A program made the position numbers and the translations under genes. 64,000 bases of DNA from Impatiens glandulifera (Eukaryota > Streptophyta > Magnoliopsida > Ericales > Balsaminaceae), in assembly GCF_907164915.1 (NCBI RefSeq), contig NC_061869.1, positions 42,963,771-43,027,770 on the forward strand, given 5' to 3'. Below the pieces are notes generated by a model. It did no database searches and was not told the DNA's origin. It saw nothing but the letters and a program-made list of their open reading frames with translations. Below, one piece after another: positions 60,816 through 64,000 of the stretch. The first letter of the stretch is position 1; each line of letters starts with the position of its first letter.

Positions 60816-62860
60816 CAAAGGGTATTCAAGGAGGTTGCCTCATTAATTTGAGTAAGGTTGATTCATTTGCAAAGTTTAACACTTACTCATGAGAGAGGGC
60901 TTGGAGAGAAAGCAACCAATTGAAGAATAATTGGAAGGTGATTCCATCGAGGTTCCATCTTGCTCCGACGAGTTCGATTCCAGTTTGTTCTTCTTTGTTT
61001 TTGTTTCTTTAGGTAGGTCTCTCTTAGCTTGTTAATGTTAATTCATGTAAGACGTTGGTTCTGTCCATCGACGTCGACATTATGTTGATTCTTACAGTTT
61101 GTTAATAAAATTTCAGTTTGTATTTAATTGATGAATTGTTATTTTAATGCTTGTTTGATTGCTTGATAAACCTAGCTGTTAGAGTCCCTATGCTATATTA
61201 AGTCTTGTTAGAAGAGGCTAGGCCGATACTAGCCTCATTTCTCAATTCTAGAAGTCACCTGAATCTTCATGTTTTGTTCATCAGAGAAAGAACTGTCGAC
61301 TAGTGCTTCAAAGACAATCCAGACCGCCTCCTTGACACAATGAAGGCATAACTGAGGTTCTGAAGGAAAAGAAGCAATCTTTCGACGGGCGCAGAGCCAA
61401 TGCGTCGACGGATAACGAGTTATAGACGATAACCGTTTATGATTTCTAGATTTGCAAAGGAATCATCCTTAGATTCCCCTATTCCTTGTTTTTGTTAGTT
61501 GAAACGTATCCCTAGGATGTTCATTAGATTGGCGAGCCTCCGTAGTGACGAGCTCCAGTCTTCTAGAGTAACGACGAGGCCAGGACGATGCTTTATCGGA
61601 GAATCTGAAGTCCGATCGGAGGAACAGAGCATTCCTCTATTCTTCGTTGCTGGATTCCTTGTCACAAAGTAGACAATATCTAGACAAAGCAAAACTGTAG
61701 CTGATTCTAAGGCGCCTTCTGAGTGGTAAGGTTAGGCGGAGATTCTATGTGCAGCCACGACGTCGAGATGGAGAAAACATCGATAGAGCTGAAGGAAGAC
61801 ACCGAAACTTTTATGCAACTTTTCTTGTTTTGGAATTTTCGATTCCTCCAAGATCCTATGTGCATTCATGTTGGCCCTCAGACTTGTCGAATGTTTAAAT
61901 CTATCTAAAACATTTAATTCATAATTAGTGATTTAATTCATAATTAATTAGACCCCTAGACTATTTGCCATTATAATTTCAACCCCAAATTTCAAGATTC
62001 GAATCTTTTCAAAAAATTCGAATTTATTTGGTCCATGGACTATTATTAACTTCAATTCGGCCTTCAAACTTTATATTCATAATATTTTGGATATGAACTT
62101 TCTATTTTAAACTTTTGGGAAATTTTCTTAAAGGTTTGTTTGTTTCCTTTTATACCAAACAACCTTTAATCTTCAATTAGAGCCTCTAAATGATTTAAGA
62201 AAAAATCCAAAAATTTAGGGATGGTCAAAAATATTATTTCCAAAGATAATAATGTTTTCCCATAATTTTTGGGGCTCATTTAAAAATGGCTTATCTTGGA
62301 ACGCTCATATCTGGAGCTCCGTAGCCCGAAAATTTTCGCACGAGGTTCATAAAAATATTGATCATCTTCTTTGAAATTTTTAGAATTTTCCGAAATCGTT
62401 CGAAAAAATGCTCATTTTAGCGTATCATATCATCTCAAAACCCCGAAAAAAGTTCCGTAATAGAGTGCAAATTGTTTCTAAAAAAAATATGTTCGACATG
62501 CACAAGAACTATAGAGATTTTCCAACTCTTTGAAAAAATTCTTGATTTCGGTTGTTGCATACTTAGACGCTCTATTTCTCCTCTTCGTTTATTAATCCAT
62601 ATTCTAGTATACTTGTGAAGTCCTTCGCGTGCAAGGATTTACAGTCTATACCAACAAGCAAAACCTTCAAGAAAATTGACAAATATGAGAGTTCACAATA
62701 TGATTCACATGACTGCATTTGAGGTTACCTTTCATCTTCTTTAAATTTAAGAAAACCAAACAAGAGTCAAGAATCACATTTGTACTAAGCATAAGGTATC
62801 AGGTTAAATAGACTTAAAATACGATAAAGGGAATCAAGAGAATTCTTATGGCATGATTCC
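60816..62860. other. Non-repetitive and AT-rich DNA, no gene
   Basis: 61395-61525 is the second half of the repeat copied at 56345-56610. 60880-61400 has the texture of a 5' leader (GAGAGAGG, TTTCTTTAGGTAGGTCTC) but no coding frame follows. 61960-62180 is AT-rich with CCCCTAGACTATTTG / GGTCCATGGACTATT echoes. No domain was recognised in ORFs at 61495-61692 and 61723-61908. Confidence 0.35.
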
Positions 62861-63665
62861 AACCTTTATTAGAATCTAATTAGAGCTATGATTACTCCTT
62901 CTGGATTATAGACAATGTTAAGATATATACACAAACAAAAGAATTATGAACTCAGAATGCAAATGTGTAAAATACCTTCACAAATAAATGGCCAACTACA
63001 TTTAGTAGAGACTATCCCACGGGATAGGCGCATAGGACATAACTACTGCGACCCTTTCCTCATTCGTAACAATGTACCGAACCCTTATTCTGTGAATACT
63101 CTATCTTCCTTCTTTAGTTTCTTCTTGAACATTTTTTGAACACGAAATTACTATGTTTTTGAATTCAACCGGATTACTATGTTTTTGAACACGTACTAAT
63201 CTAGAACATGTACAACCAATCAAGGAAAGATCAATGATATAGAACTCCACTTTAGTTCATCATCTCAAAACAAATAGGAAAACATCATATATGAATAGTT
63301 CTTCTATCTACTTTTTGTGAGATTCGAGAGGAAGGTAAGCCATAAGAATCTATAGCATAATTTTCATAAAAAAACATTTTTCTAAAAAATGCATGAGCTG
63401 TATTTACCATTCTTTTCATGCGTCTCCTTCACTAGTAGAGCACTCGAAAGGATAGGTCAGGCATGAGACTGACCAACTTTGGATCGCACAAAATGCTCTT
63501 AAAGACAGAGCATTCAAATGAATAAGTTTATATTATGATTAGATCTTGCATGCCCTAAAAAAAAGACGTTAAGCGAACACTAAAATTGATAGACAGTTCA
63601 GATGGAAGAAAAACCTACATACATAAAACTTCTAAACGTGAGGGTAAAGGGCAAGAATTAAACAA
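62861..63665. other. AT-rich DNA, no gene
   Basis: Short isolated ORFs only (62915-63139). AGAGCAYTCGAAAGGATAGG and AGAGCATTCAAATGAATAAG (near 63436 and 63506) form a weak about 70-bp doublet. Confidence 0.3.
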
Positions 63666-63669
63666 ATAC

Positions 63670-64000
63670 AACGTCTCACCCGTAGACGGATCATTCTTTG
63701 AGAACACATTGTTAGTCATCTCAATTATAGATGCATTATTCCTCAAGAATGAATTGTAAAGTGTCTCACCCATAGACGCATCATTCTTCGAGAATATGAT
63801 ATAATCCATCTCTACAAGAGGTGAATTATCTTTGAAGAATACATTGTATGGCGTCTTACTTATAAACATGTCGTTTTCGAGAACACGTTGTTATTCATCT
63901 CAACCAAAGATGCATAATCCCTTAAGAGCGTGTTATATGGAATTTCACCCTTAGAAATACATTTTTCAAGATCACATTGTAAGACATCTACACTAGAGAT
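63670..64000. repeat. 90-bp tandem array, continues past window end
   Basis: Units start near 63672, 63762, 63852 and 63941 with GTCTCACCCRTAGACGCATCATTC and TCATCTCAAYTATAGATGCAT, each unit having two similar halves. On the minus strand the period of 90 keeps a frame open and gives 30-residue repeats around NVFSKNDPSTGETLY; translation is unlikely. Confidence 0.85.

Overview
This is a repeat-rich stretch of nuclear DNA from a flowering plant, probably a dicot. One plainly functional host gene is visible, a six-exon catalytic subunit of protein phosphatase 2A (36493-40200, + strand). Nearly everything else is transposable elements, often nested, and tandem repeats. Spliceosomal introns, plant LTR retrotransposon lineages, tRNA-iMet primer sites and an auxin response factor fragment support a plant source. 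Nothing bacterial is present.

1-17.6 kb: two decayed minus-strand genes of the DUF4283 / CCHC-knuckle family (1721 to about 2530, and about 11240-12140 with flanks to 17222) hold later insertions. These are an LTR at the left edge (1-1720), a compact Copia element with two 329-bp LTRs that read as identical (3130-7046, TSD ACTAG), a solo LTR (8026-9615, TSD TATAA), and a deletion derivative of a second Copia family (12672-16957, TSD CTTTC) whose LTRs each hold a tRNA-Asp-like sequence.

17.6-30 kb: a Copia scrap, a CACTA-like terminus beside the first two exons of an auxin response factor, then a decayed Tat/Ogre-like Gypsy element. Its presumed 5' LTR carries a 60-bp minisatellite and was entered by a 2.26-kb Harbinger-like foldback element built from CACGTTTTT-type repeats. 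Gag remains follow, then LTR-like sequence, with pol missing.

30-36 kb: about ten tandem copies of a 310-bp unit with a tRNA-like (SINE) head on the minus strand, plus diverged copies reaching to within about 450 bp of the phosphatase start codon. 36.5-40.2 kb: the phosphatase gene. 41.2-44 kb: a heavily mutated Copia relic.

44.4-52.3 kb: a full-length, gag-only LTR element (minus orientation, TSD AACTT) with an extra long reading frame replacing pol. Its LTRs, like the ones at 1-1720 and 8026-9615, contain arrays of short palindromes of the type TTAGAC-n-GTCTAA.

52.9-60.8 kb: two roughly 1-kb inverted repeats enclose several diverged tandem arrays with periods near 45, 65 and 90 bp. The last 340 bases start another 90-bp array that leaves the window. 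The elements interact by nesting and probably by trans-mobilisation: most LTR elements seen here lack a complete pol and would depend on relatives elsewhere.
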